The notes under the pieces are model-generated. The model was not told the origin of the DNA. It made no database searches and was given only the letters and a program-made list of their open reading frames with translations. The position numbers and the translations under genes were made by a program. Shown here in pieces: positions 17,747-26,172 of a stretch of DNA of 64,000 bases. The first letter of the stretch is position 1, and every line of letters starts with the position of its first letter. Origin of the DNA: Lutibacter sp. B1 (GTDB lineage: Bacteria; Bacteroidota; Bacteroidia; Flavobacteriales; Flavobacteriaceae); assembly GCF_012524075.1 (NCBI RefSeq), contig NZ_JAAZUI010000015.1, positions 1 through 64,000 of the forward strand. The letters run 5' to 3'.

Positions 17747-18847
17747 TTACTCAGCTTTTTCAATGTTAATAAGTAGATTATTTTTTTTTGCTTCTAGAAA
17801 CAGATTTTCAATTATTGATTTTTGTTTTTTTGAAAATGCTTGTTTTGAAATGAAACTACTTATTTTATCAGTATTTTCAGATGATAAAATACTACCTTGT
17901 AGTTTGTTTGAAGTAAGCTTGATGACAGGTATTGGATTATATTCAACATAATCAATTTTTACTTTTTTTAGGTTCGTGTATAATATCATTTTTAACAACC
18001 CGTCTTTAATATCTCCAATACTTGGCAATAGTGAATTTATAGAATGTTTACATTCGATAAGGAAAATGTTTCTACCTTCAATTTTTATTTCGTCAGTTGT
18101 GAAATAATATTTTCCGCCAAGATAATTCTCTATTGTAATTGTGGCTTTTGTATGCGTTGATAAGACTTCTTTCGGTTGAATTGTTTGCATTTCTCGATTT
18201 TGTGCATCTTTTGCTTTCTGTCGTGATGCTGACATAAAATCCTTAACGCCATTAATAAATTGATTAGCAAATCTATCAATTCCTTGTTCATTGTGAAATT
18301 CTACGTTCAAGCGAATACCAATTTGTTTATATGACGATTTTACTTTTTGAATTAATTTTGGAAAAGAATATTCAATTTCTTTTAAGTTCCAATGTAATGC
18401 TGAGCTGTGATAACTTTTAATTTCTGTTATTTTTGATATAACCAAATCATTGTCAAATAGTTGACTTGTTATCTTATTTTCTTTTGTTGTGTGTTTTTCT
18501 GCACTTTCATAGTATGCAAAAATTACAAAAACATCAAGTAAACTCATTAACGAGACGGTATCCCATTGTATAAAATCTCTGTCGCCACGTTTCCCTTCGT
18601 CTTTTATGATAGGAATTACAGTAATCTTTTTTGAATTACCAAGAGTGTTGTAGATTCTTTCATATGGGTATGAACGTGTTCTTTTAGGCGAAACCCATTT
18701 AGATATTCCAAAAGAAAAACTGCCGTCTTTTACGATAGAACTTGCTGGGAGATTATTTATATTAAAATCTTTTATATCAAACACTTTTAATTCACTTATC
18801 AGTTTACTTTGGTATTCAATACCAGTTATTTTAGCACTTATATTCAT
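17747..18847 (-). CDS. Probable type II restriction endonuclease (PD-(D/E)XK-like)
   Basis: A 366-residue protein flanked on both sides by DNA methyltransferases. I do not recognise its family by name. Around residues 247-268 the pattern T-D-E-I-(x)n-I-F-L-I-E-C-K-H, with D252, E265 and K267, fits a PD-(D/E)XK nuclease core, the fold of most type II restriction enzymes. N-terminal parts include a DGSFSFGISKWVSP segment and a charged GKRGDRDFIQWD segment that may contact DNA. No helicase or methylase motif is present, so it is not type I or III. Assignment rests on context plus this motif. It follows the beta-class methyltransferase by 50 bases. Confidence 0.72.
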   Translation of the reverse strand: MNISAKITGIEYQSKLISELKVFDIKDFNINNLPASSIVKDGSFSFGISKWVSPKRTRSYPYERIYNTLGNSKKITVIPIIKDEGKRGDRDFIQWDTVSLMSLLDVFVIFAYYESAEKHTTKENKITSQLFDNDLVISKITEIKSYHSSALHWNLKEIEYSFPKLIQKVKSSYKQIGIRLNVEFHNEQGIDRFANQFINGVKDFMSASRQKAKDAQNREMQTIQPKEVLSTHTKATITIENYLGGKYYFTTDEIKIEGRNIFLIECKHSINSLLPSIGDIKDGLLKMILYTNLKKVKIDYVEYNPIPVIKLTSNKLQGSILSSENTDKISSFISKQAFSKKQKSIIENLFLEAKKNNLLINIEKAE

Positions 18848-18897
18848 CTTTATATATTTCCTTAAAAATATTATATTTTTAAAAATATTCTTTTTAA

Positions 18898-19773
18898 TTA
18901 ATTATTACCATTTTTCTTTTTCTCAATATAATCTAAAGTAACAAACCTATATTTTCCCTTATCTCGTTCAATGACTTTAAAAATATTAGGATTAACTTCA
19001 TTTTTAAATTCAGTTTTTTTTCGTATTACACTTTCTAAATCTTTAATAATTTCAAAACCAACAGAGTTTCTCTCTAATTTTTTTGCAACTTTCATAGTTG
19101 TTCCACTACCAAGGAATGGATCAAGTACTGTTTCGCCATAGTATGAAAACAATTTTATAAGTCTATATACAAGTTCATCAGGAAAAGCAGCAACTCCTTT
19201 TTCAAGCTTTGAACCAGGCAAAACATTTGTAATTTCCCAAATGGTTTTATACCAACCATTGCTTTGAAATTCTTTTGTATCAATTTTAGATTTTTGTCTA
19301 ATTTCCTTTGAAATGGAATGATAATTAAATTTTCCTTTTTGAAAGATAATAACACTCTCTAATAAATTGTCAGGATAAAAATACATTGGATATGGGTTTT
19401 TTAATAAAACCCCACTTCTCCTACTTATTCTTAAATAACCATCTGGTTTTTTCCAAACTATTTTATCTCTATATCTAAAACCTACATTTTGAAATATTTT
19501 AATTGCATCTGCTGTTATTGGGTATTTTTTCCCATCTACGAGCATGTCATCAATATTTAACGCAAAAATTCTACCTTCTTGTAAAACTCTGTATGCTTCT
19601 TTTGCCATTTTCCTTATCACACCAAGATATTGTTCGTAATTTTCAAAAAGCCCTTTATAGTCAAATGGTGCGTTAAAATAAGGTGGTGAAGTAACTATAA
19701 AATGAATGCTTTGGTCTGACAATTCTGCCATACTCATGCAATTACCAAATATCACTTTATGTTTTGTATCCAT
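18898..19773 (-). CDS. Beta-class DNA methyltransferase (TSPPY; N4-cytosine or N6-adenine)
   Basis: A 291-residue enzyme with TSPPYFN at residues 28-34 (catalytic) and DPFLGSGTT at 218-226 (SAM binding). The catalytic motif precedes the SAM motif, which defines the beta class. T-S-P-P-Y is most often found in N4-cytosine enzymes but also occurs in N6-adenine ones. It is the first gene of the cassette on the minus strand. Together with a D12 methylase and one nuclease, it suggests an asymmetric recognition site with each strand protected by a different enzyme. Confidence 0.92.
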   Translation of the reverse strand: MDTKHKVIFGNCMSMAELSDQSIHFIVTSPPYFNAPFDYKGLFENYEQYLGVIRKMAKEAYRVLQEGRIFALNIDDMLVDGKKYPITADAIKIFQNVGFRYRDKIVWKKPDGYLRISRRSGVLLKNPYPMYFYPDNLLESVIIFQKGKFNYHSISKEIRQKSKIDTKEFQSNGWYKTIWEITNVLPGSKLEKGVAAFPDELVYRLIKLFSYYGETVLDPFLGSGTTMKVAKKLERNSVGFEIIKDLESVIRKKTEFKNEVNPNIFKVIERDKGKYRFVTLDYIEKKKNGNN

Positions 19774-19905
19774 ATTGCGAAATTACCTTTATTTTTCTAA
19801 AGCTTGAAGTTTCTTTTGTCCTTTTTCTATATTGACGAGAACTAATTAATAAAAGTAATAGAAAGATATATAACACACGGTGCATTAATTTATATTTTAA
19901 TATTT

Positions 19906-19936
19906 TAAAAAAGAAAAGCGCTTGAAATAAAGCGCC
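19906..19936 (-). terminator. Terminator of the dodecin gene
   Basis: On the minus strand GCGCTT and AAGCGC (19930-19935 and 19918-19923) pair around a six-base loop and run into TTTTCTTTTTT, about 25 bases after the dodecin stop. Confidence 0.7.
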
Positions 19937-19959
19937 TTTTTTGTAGATTTAAATTGAGG

Positions 19960-20160
19960 TTATTTAACTTCAAAAGTAATTTTTACATTTACTCTAAACT
20001 CTTCAACTTCTCCATCGGTAACAACTACACTTTGTGATTGCACAAATGCTGATTTGATATACTTAACACTTTTTGCTGCGTGTGCAACAGCTTTTTTTGT
20101 AGCATCTTCCCAACTTTTTTCGGAGTTAGCCATTACTTCAATAACTTTCATTACAGCCAT
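19960..20160 (-). CDS. Dodecin family flavin-binding protein
   Basis: A 66-residue protein with the full dodecin fold: MKVIEVMANSEKSWEDATKKA, one helix, then a strand-rich half ending FRVNVKITFEVK. Dodecins form hollow dodecamers that bind riboflavin/FMN or CoA and are thought to store or quench free flavins. The usual flavin-stacking tryptophan is present (W17). Length equals the family norm. Single-gene unit with its own terminator. Confidence 0.93.
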   Translation of the reverse strand: MAVMKVIEVMANSEKSWEDATKKAVAHAAKSVKYIKSAFVQSQSVVVTDGEVEEFRVNVKITFEVK

Positions 20161-20286
20161 AACAAATATTTTTTAAATTAATAATAAGTTTAAATATACA
20201 AAATAAATAATTTATACCTGACAAATCTCAGTTAATACATTACATAATGTTTTACCTTTGCACGCTTGTTTAAGTAAATAGTTAAA

Positions 20287-21030
20287 ATGAAAAAACTAAT
20301 TTTAATTCTATTTTTAGTACTAGCTGCACAAGATGTAAAATCTCAAATAGAAGTTTTTAAAGAAAATGGCTCGTGGTTTACATTATCTAACAAATTTAAA
20401 TTATCAAATAAATTTTATGTTGGGAATTTAATTCAGCAGAGACGTGTTGGGTTTTTAAAAAATACACAAGCTTTTTTAATTAGCCCAAGTGTAAACTATC
20501 AAATAAACAAAAATGTAAGTATTGGTGCCGGATATATGTTGTATAAGTATTATGCTCACGGCGCTTCACATGCATCAATAACTAGAGATGAAAATAGATG
20601 GTGGCAACATATAACGGTTAACTCAAAAGTTGGAAATACAACTTTTAATAATAGATTAATGTTTGAAGAACGTACGTTAGATTTGATAAATAAAGATGTT
20701 ACTCCAAATAAAATTGAAGGATCAAAGTATTTTCAAAGGTTACGTTATAGGCTTCAGGTAACATTTAATTTATTTAAACTAAAAAATGAGCAGTACATTT
20801 TAGGAAAGCTTTCAAACGAAATTAGAATACGATTTACTACAGGTTTAAATGAACCTGATTTTGATCAAAATAATTTTGAAGCTTTGTTGGGATATAAATT
20901 ATTGGATAATTCTAAAATATGGTTGGGTTATGGTAGATATTATTTTAAGTCGAATCCAGAAAAATTTGTTTCAAACAATATTTTACACGTTACATTAAGT
21001 TACGATTTTGATTTAACTAAAAAGAAATAA
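20287..21030 (+). CDS. DUF2490 family outer-membrane beta-barrel protein
   Basis: A 247-residue protein with a signal peptide (MKKLILILFLVLAAQDVKSQ) and a mature part of alternating amphipathic beta strands, many ending in Tyr, Trp or Arg (ENRWWQHITVN; SKIWLGYGRYYF), closing with LHVTLSYDFDL, as in DUF2490 outer-membrane proteins. Substrate or partner is unknown. A TACCTTTG element at 20253-20260 may be its -7 box. A shared hairpin ends this gene and the converging GNAT gene. Confidence 0.85.
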   Translation: MKKLILILFLVLAAQDVKSQIEVFKENGSWFTLSNKFKLSNKFYVGNLIQQRRVGFLKNTQAFLISPSVNYQINKNVSIGAGYMLYKYYAHGASHASITRDENRWWQHITVNSKVGNTTFNNRLMFEERTLDLINKDVTPNKIEGSKYFQRLRYRLQVTFNLFKLKNEQYILGKLSNEIRIRFTTGLNEPDFDQNNFEALLGYKLLDNSKIWLGYGRYYFKSNPEKFVSNNILHVTLSYDFDLTKKK

Positions 21031-21031
21031 T

Positions 21032-21064
21032 AAAAAAAGAGGCTGTAAAATAACCTCTTTTTTT
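21032..21064. terminator. Shared bidirectional terminator
   Basis: AAAAAGAGG (21034-21042) pairs with CCTCTTTTT (21054-21062). A-tract and T-tract on either side let it act for both the DUF2490 gene and the converging GNAT gene. Confidence 0.8.
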
Positions 21065-21076
21065 ATACTGTAAGTT

Positions 21077-21532
21077 TTATTCCGGATTAAAAATAAAAAT
21101 CCATTCTTTATAATTAAAATCTTCACTTTTGGCAATTAATTCGAATCCATTTTTTTTATAAAAATATTTTAGAGACTCTTCTTCAATAGTTAACCAGTAT
21201 TTTTGATTTTTAGTTTCTTCTTTAAGTTTAGTTAACCACTTTGAAGCTAATTGCTGATTTCTTTTTTCAGGAATTACCCATATAAAACCCAAATAAAAAT
21301 AACCTTCATCATATAGTTTCTGGTGCTGTTTTTCAAAATCATTCATATTTGGATGACTTTTTTCAAAAACAATTCCGCCAGCAATAACCTTATTATTTTC
21401 TTTAAAAACATATATTGAAGATGTTTTTTTGAAATTATCCCATTGTGGTACAATAACATTTTGCCAGTCAAGAGGTAAAATAGTAAAGAATTGTTCCGGA
21501 GAATTTTTAATACAGCTAAACGTATTATTCAT
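21077..21532 (-). CDS. GNAT family N-acetyltransferase
   Basis: A 151-residue protein whose central strand-helix YLGFIWVIPEKRNQQLASKWLTKL (positions ~78-101) matches motif A of GNAT enzymes, with Q/R-x-x-x-A in place of the usual R/Q-x-x-G-x-G/A loop. C-terminal YFYKKNGFELIAKS is the typical motif B end. Such enzymes move an acetyl group from acetyl-CoA to an amine; the substrate is unknown. It starts 15 bases after the ATP-grasp gene and is probably co-transcribed with it. Confidence 0.8.
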   Translation of the reverse strand: MNNTFSCIKNSPEQFFTILPLDWQNVIVPQWDNFKKTSSIYVFKENNKVIAGGIVFEKSHPNMNDFEKQHQKLYDEGYFYLGFIWVIPEKRNQQLASKWLTKLKEETKNQKYWLTIEEESLKYFYKKNGFELIAKSEDFNYKEWIFIFNPE

Positions 21533-21547
21533 AGTTTTTATAAAAAA

Positions 21548-22864
21548 TTATAATAAACCCCAAGACCAAAGTCTATCGGAGTCTTCCAACCATCTATCAC
21601 CGATATCAGTTCTGTAATAACTATTGTTAACTATTACATTGCTAACTCTATTATACATCATTTTTTGAGCATCTCTCATGGTAATACCTGTTCCGGTAAC
21701 TAGTAAAGCGATACCTGTATTACCTGTTATAAGCCATTCGTCATTTACCTTTTTTAAATGCATAGGGTGAATGCCTTCTTTTACTTCTTTTTTAAAAATT
21801 ACAACTGAATCTTTAGAAAAAAGATTAAAACTTTTTTTGTCATCATAAGGGAATGGAGGTACTACCATAAAAACCCCAACTTGAAATCCCTTTTTTACAT
21901 TTATTGTAAATTTTTCTCCCTTGGCAATTTTATAAAGCATATTGCCAATAGGCTCGTTTATGCCGGCTCTTTGAATAAATACTTGAGGAAAACCAAATCT
22001 GGAAGTAAACTCTAACGGATAAATACCATTTCCATTTACAATGCAGTTAATATCTATATGACCTAAAAAGTTATTTTTTTCTAAAGTAGCTTCTAATTTT
22101 TTTAGAGTGTGATCAAAAATAGGAGAATTTTTAGCCCAAAACATACTCGATCCCATTTCGCCGGTAGATACACCAAGTTCTTTAGGGAATAATTTTTTAT
22201 GTTCAAATGTGATATTTATTGGAAGTATAAATTCTTTTCCGTTAAAAAATGCAGAAACAGATACTTCAACACCTTTTACTTTTCGTTGTAATTGAAAATT
22301 TCCGAATTTATTTCCCCAAGTTTTTTCATAGGCTTTTAAAACACGAATAACATCCAATCCTTCATCATCATTTCCTACAAATAGTAATTGTTTTAATTCT
22401 TGTATTTCACCGCAGGGTTTAATTACATAAGTATCCGGATTTTTTTTAACGTAATCAATAGCATCTTCAAAATTGAAAAATTCTTTTGAAGGAAGCACTT
22501 TTACTTTGTGTTTTTGGAGTTCAGAGTGTCCAAAATTTCTATCTAATTCGAGCCTGTCAGTATATTGGCTACCTCCAAATACTAATTTACCCGATGCTCT
22601 TAATTCTTCGCAAACTTTTCCATAGCCTGTATAATCAAAAATAATAATGTCAGCCCATTCCATATGTTTTTTCCAATCTTGCACTTTAGGTACAAACCCG
22701 TAACCTATTTCTTTTGAGCCTTTATCTTCAATATACATTTTAACATTATTGCCTTCTAATAAGATGGCGTAAGCAATATCTAAAAACTCTCCCCATCTAG
22801 AAATTATTAAAAAATTTCTTTTTGTATTTTTTTGGTCTTTAGATTGATTTGTGTTTGTTTTCAC
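21548..22864 (-). CDS. ATP-grasp, PurD-like ligase of unknown substrate
   Basis: A 438-residue protein resembling phosphoribosylamine-glycine ligase (PurD) in domain order: an N-terminal Rossmann-like part (FLIISRWGEFLDIAYAILLEG), an ATP-grasp centre (DTYVIKPCGE near 155-165; GVEVSVSAFFNG near 210-221; GHIDINCIVNG...YPLEFTSRFGFPQ near 280-306) and a C-terminal PurD-like cap. The classical PurD start (GSGGREHA) is absent, so a role in purine synthesis is doubtful. It lies upstream of a GNAT gene, a pairing that may make or modify a small amide. The first 17 residues are Lys/Asn/Gln-rich and an internal start is possible. Confidence 0.7.
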   Translation of the reverse strand: MKTNTNQSKDQKNTKRNFLIISRWGEFLDIAYAILLEGNNVKMYIEDKGSKEIGYGFVPKVQDWKKHMEWADIIIFDYTGYGKVCEELRASGKLVFGGSQYTDRLELDRNFGHSELQKHKVKVLPSKEFFNFEDAIDYVKKNPDTYVIKPCGEIQELKQLLFVGNDDEGLDVIRVLKAYEKTWGNKFGNFQLQRKVKGVEVSVSAFFNGKEFILPINITFEHKKLFPKELGVSTGEMGSSMFWAKNSPIFDHTLKKLEATLEKNNFLGHIDINCIVNGNGIYPLEFTSRFGFPQVFIQRAGINEPIGNMLYKIAKGEKFTINVKKGFQVGVFMVVPPFPYDDKKSFNLFSKDSVVIFKKEVKEGIHPMHLKKVNDEWLITGNTGIALLVTGTGITMRDAQKMMYNRVSNVIVNNSYYRTDIGDRWLEDSDRLWSWGLL

Positions 22865-22940
22865 TTAAATTAATACTAATTTATTTTAAAGTTTTTTTAA
22901 TATTAAACGTAATTTTTACTTTAACAATATAAGTTAAAAT

Positions 22941-22968
22941 ATTTAGGGAGGTTTAAACCTCCCTAAAT
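22941..22968. terminator. Perfect 28-base palindrome, probable terminator
   Basis: ATTTAGGGAGGTTT is followed directly by its exact reverse complement. It sits four bases after the stop of the small secreted protein gene and before the ATP-grasp gene on the same strand. It lacks a strong T run, so it could also be a protein-binding site. Confidence 0.5.
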
Positions 22969-22972
22969 CAAA

Positions 22973-23278
22973 TTATTCTACTAATTGTAATTTTACAATA
23001 ACAAATGAGTCGAATTCTTCATCAAATTCATCGGTTTTTGTAACTACTTTATAGGTTACATTAAAAGTTTTTCCAATAAATTCCTCATCTGTTAAGTCGT
23101 ATTTTTTTAATGCTTCAGGTTCAATACTATCAAAGTAATAATTGTTTTCATCTTCATCAGTAAAATAATAAGTTCCTTCATCATAACCGTTGTAAGTTGC
23201 TTTAATTGTTGTAATTTCTTCTGTTTGATTAACAAAGGCAAACGATACCATTGTAAAAAATAAAATAATTGCTTTCAT
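22973..23278 (-). CDS. Small secreted acidic hypothetical protein
   Basis: A 101-residue protein with a signal peptide (MKAIILFFTMVSFAFVN) and an acidic mature part (TDEDENNYYFDSIEPEALKK) that ends in a strand FVIVKLQLVE. I do not recognise a family. The sequence suggests a small beta-barrel-like domain such as an OB fold (KATYNGYDEGTYYFTDED), but this is only a guess. Confidence 0.65.
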   Translation of the reverse strand: MKAIILFFTMVSFAFVNQTEEITTIKATYNGYDEGTYYFTDEDENNYYFDSIEPEALKKYDLTDEEFIGKTFNVTYKVVTKTDEFDEEFDSFVIVKLQLVE

Positions 23279-23672
23279 TTCTTTTTAATTTTTAATTAAT
23301 AGTTATTTTTAGATTAGTTTTAAATTTAAATACCATTTATTTTATTTTGCATATACCAAGAATTGCAGATATAAAATCTGGATTATTCCTACCAACAAAA
23401 AAATAAACGTTTTATTATGTCATTAAATAGTAGAAATACTATTTTGACTTTTGTAGAAGTTAACCTATGATTCAATACCTTATTTGTATGGTTACTTTTG
23501 AATATGACTTCTTAATTTTCAAAAGCTTGAATCTTTAAATTAATTTATTGCATTGTATATATTGCTTACAATACATTGTAAAGCAGTACAAATATAGAAT
23601 AAATTGAAATATCTTTTAAAAAAAAATTATAAAAATGAAGTATGTTTTAATGCTTTAAAAGAAGGTATTTAT
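23279..23672. other. Intergenic stretch without recognised gene
   Basis: No coding frame of note is seen on either strand. An imperfect inverted repeat near 23564-23586 (TGCTTACAAT / ATTGTAAAGCA) is the only structure. The part next to 23279 should hold the promoter of the small secreted protein gene. Confidence 0.5.
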
Positions 23673-23706
23673 AAAAAAAAGGAGGTAATTTTCACCTCCT
23701 TTTTTT
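23673..23706 (-). terminator. Terminator of the aminotransferase gene
   Basis: GGAGGT (23681-23686) and ACCTCC (23694-23699) flanked by A- and T-runs form an intrinsic terminator 20 bases after the aminotransferase stop on the minus strand. Confidence 0.8.
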
Positions 23707-23725
23707 AACATTAAAATATAAGCTA

Positions 23726-24913
23726 TTATGATAAAGCTTCTTTTATTTGTTTAATGGCTTTTCGAAGTTGCTCTTCTGAAGCAGCATAAGACATTCTTAT
23801 ACATTCTGGCGCTCCAAATGATTCTCCTGAAACGGTTGCTACATTTGCTTCTGCTAATAAGAATAGAGAAAAATCTGCTGCGTTTTCAATTTTATGTCCT
23901 TTAATTTCTTTTCCAAAGAAAGCCGAAATATTTGGGAATACATAAAACGCACCTCCAGGAATATTCAATTCAAACCCATCAATTTCTCCTAATAATTCTA
24001 AAACAATATCTCTACGTTTATGAAACTCGTCAACCATGTATTGTATTTTAGAAATAGGCGCTTCTAAAGCTGTTATAGTTGCGCGCTGTGCAATACAGTT
24101 AGCTCCTGAAGTAATTTGCCCTTGCATTTTTGTACAAGCTTTTGCAATCCATTCAGGTGCTCCTATATAACCAATTCTCCAACCGGTCATTGCAAAAGCT
24201 TTTGCAATACCATTTACTGTAATTGTTCTGTCGTACATATTTTCAATAGCTGCAAAACTAAAAACAGGTTCGCCATAGCTAACATGTTCATATATTTCAT
24301 CAGATAAAATATAAATATTCGGGTGTTTTTCTAATACTTTTGCTAAAGCTCTATATTCATCTTCACTGTAAATTGTTCCACTTGGGTTGTTAGGTGAATT
24401 AAAAAATATCATTTTAGTTTTTGGCGTAATTGCAGCGTCTAATTGTTCCGGAGTAATTTTGAAATTAGTTTCAATAGTAGAAGGGATTTCTTTAAAAGTA
24501 GCTTCAGATAAAATTGTAATTGCAGAATAGCTTACCCAATAAGGAGCTGGTAATAAAACTTCATCTCCAGGATTTAACAAAACTTGTGCTACGTTAGCAA
24601 TTGATTGTTTTGCTCCTGTTGAAACTACAATCTGACTTGGTTTATAATCTAAATTATTATCGCGCTTAAATTTATTACAAATAGCTTGTTTTAAATCCAT
24701 ATAACCATCAACCGGGCTGTATGAACTGTAATTGTCGTGAATAGCTTGTATAGCGGCTTCTTTAATAAATTCAGGAGTATTAAAGTCTGGTTCTCCTAAA
24801 CTCAAACTAATAATGTCTTTTCCTTGTCCTTTTAATTCTCTTGCTTTGGCTGCCATAGCCAATGTTGCTGAAATTGGTAAACTGTTAATTCTGTTTGATA
24901 GTTGATTGCTCAT
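23726..24913 (-). CDS. aspC: Pyridoxal-phosphate aspartate aminotransferase (class I, subgroup Ib)
   Basis: A 395-residue fold-type I aminotransferase. SLGEPDFNTP (38-47), the NSPNNPSGT motif (172-180), SDEIYEH (204-210) and the PLP lysine K238 in NGIAKAFAMTGWRIGY are all present. It transfers the amino group between aspartate and 2-oxoglutarate (or other acids). Length is standard. The start follows the desaturase stop by ten bases, so both are probably on one transcript. The symbol is generic; aatA would serve equally. Confidence 0.92.
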   Translation of the reverse strand: MSNQLSNRINSLPISATLAMAAKARELKGQGKDIISLSLGEPDFNTPEFIKEAAIQAIHDNYSSYSPVDGYMDLKQAICNKFKRDNNLDYKPSQIVVSTGAKQSIANVAQVLLNPGDEVLLPAPYWVSYSAITILSEATFKEIPSTIETNFKITPEQLDAAITPKTKMIFFNSPNNPSGTIYSEDEYRALAKVLEKHPNIYILSDEIYEHVSYGEPVFSFAAIENMYDRTITVNGIAKAFAMTGWRIGYIGAPEWIAKACTKMQGQITSGANCIAQRATITALEAPISKIQYMVDEFHKRRDIVLELLGEIDGFELNIPGGAFYVFPNISAFFGKEIKGHKIENAADFSLFLLAEANVATVSGESFGAPECIRMSYAASEEQLRKAIKQIKEALS

Positions 24914-24923
24914 AACATAAAGT

Positions 24924-26021
24924 TTAGGCGTAGGCTGGTTCTACACCTAGAGTTTTTAGTTGTTTAAAATGTTCGATAATAGCTTTTCGCATGGTTTTAT
25001 ATTCGTTATAAGGTAAATTAAATTCTAAAGCTGTTTCTTTAACAATTTTAGCTATTTTATTATAATGAATATGTGAAATATGCGGGAAAATATGATGTTC
25101 AACTTGATGATTCAAACCTCCGGTATACCAAGAAACAAATTTATTAGTAGGAGCAAAATTTGATGTTGTATATAATTGATGTACAGCCCAAGTGTGTTCT
25201 AAATTTCCTTCTTTGTTTGGTAAAGGCATTTCAGTTTTTGGTACTATATGTGCTAATTGAAAAACCACACTTAAAATCATTCCGGCAGTATAATGCATCA
25301 CAAAAAATCCAATTAATACTTTCCACCAAGCTATGTCTAAAACAGTTATAGGAAGTACAATCCAAAGTAAGTAGTAAATTATTTTTGTAATTATTAAAAC
25401 TGTCCATTCTTTAGCAGGATTAGGAAATTCTCCATAAGAAAGTTTGCGTTTTAAATAGCTGCGCATTTGTTTGAAATCGGTAGTAATAGCCCAATTAATA
25501 GTTAATAATCCATATAAAAAAAAGGAATAATACTTTTGAAATTTATGAACTTGTAGCCATTTAGCATGTTTTGAAAAACGGATTATCCTACCTGCATCAA
25601 TATCTTCGTCATGTCCTTGTATATTAGTAAAAGTGTGGTGCAATACATTGTGTTGCACTTTCCAATTATATACATTACCGGCAAGTATATAAATACTGCT
25701 TCCCATTAATTTATTTACCCATTTTTTGCTTGAAAAAGAATCATGGTTGCTATCGTGCATTACATTCATTCCAACTCCGGCTAAACCTACTCCAATAACT
25801 ACTGTTAATAAAAGTAATACCCATTGAGGCATTGAAACTGTTAATATCAAAATTAAAGGCACTAAAAACAAACTAAACATAATAATGGCTTTTGTATACA
25901 ATTTCCAGTTTCCTGTTCGTTTAATTTTATTTTCTTTAAAATGAGAATTTACTCTTTTGTTAAGAGTCCTAAAAAATTTTGCTTTATCTATTCTTGAAAA
26001 GCTTATTGTGTTGTTAATCAT
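24924..26021 (-). CDS. Membrane fatty acid desaturase (acyl-lipid type)
   Basis: A 365-residue membrane enzyme with the three histidine boxes of the front-end/acyl-lipid desaturase family: HDSNHD at 89-94, HNVLHH at 124-129 and HQVEHH at 305-310, which hold the di-iron centre. Helices near 45-65, 68-85, 165-180 and 210-260 frame them. The Q-x-x-H-H third box points to a linoleoyl-CoA or delta-6-like group; regioselectivity cannot be read from sequence. It probably adjusts membrane fluidity. Confidence 0.92.
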   Translation of the reverse strand: MINNTISFSRIDKAKFFRTLNKRVNSHFKENKIKRTGNWKLYTKAIIMFSLFLVPLILILTVSMPQWVLLLLTVVIGVGLAGVGMNVMHDSNHDSFSSKKWVNKLMGSSIYILAGNVYNWKVQHNVLHHTFTNIQGHDEDIDAGRIIRFSKHAKWLQVHKFQKYYSFFLYGLLTINWAITTDFKQMRSYLKRKLSYGEFPNPAKEWTVLIITKIIYYLLWIVLPITVLDIAWWKVLIGFFVMHYTAGMILSVVFQLAHIVPKTEMPLPNKEGNLEHTWAVHQLYTTSNFAPTNKFVSWYTGGLNHQVEHHIFPHISHIHYNKIAKIVKETALEFNLPYNEYKTMRKAIIEHFKQLKTLGVEPAYA

Positions 26022-26172
26022 AATTTTATTTAAGTATCATAAAAGATAAATTATCGCCAAAAATAAGCCATTTATATTTCGTAAAAGAAATTTTGGGAAA
26101 AAAATAACATTTTTTTGAAAGATGTTAATTTTATTTAAGAAACTGTAAATTTGTTGCAATAAATATACATAT

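Noticed and set aside
19774-19880. Short minus-strand frame ending in EKGQKKLQALEK before the first cassette gene
   Set aside because: Only about 18 codons after an in-frame stop; it might be a relic of a controller protein, but nothing more supports it.
23564-23586. Imperfect inverted repeat in the gap before the aminotransferase terminator
   Set aside because: Short arms with mismatches and no T run; not enough to call an RNA or operator.
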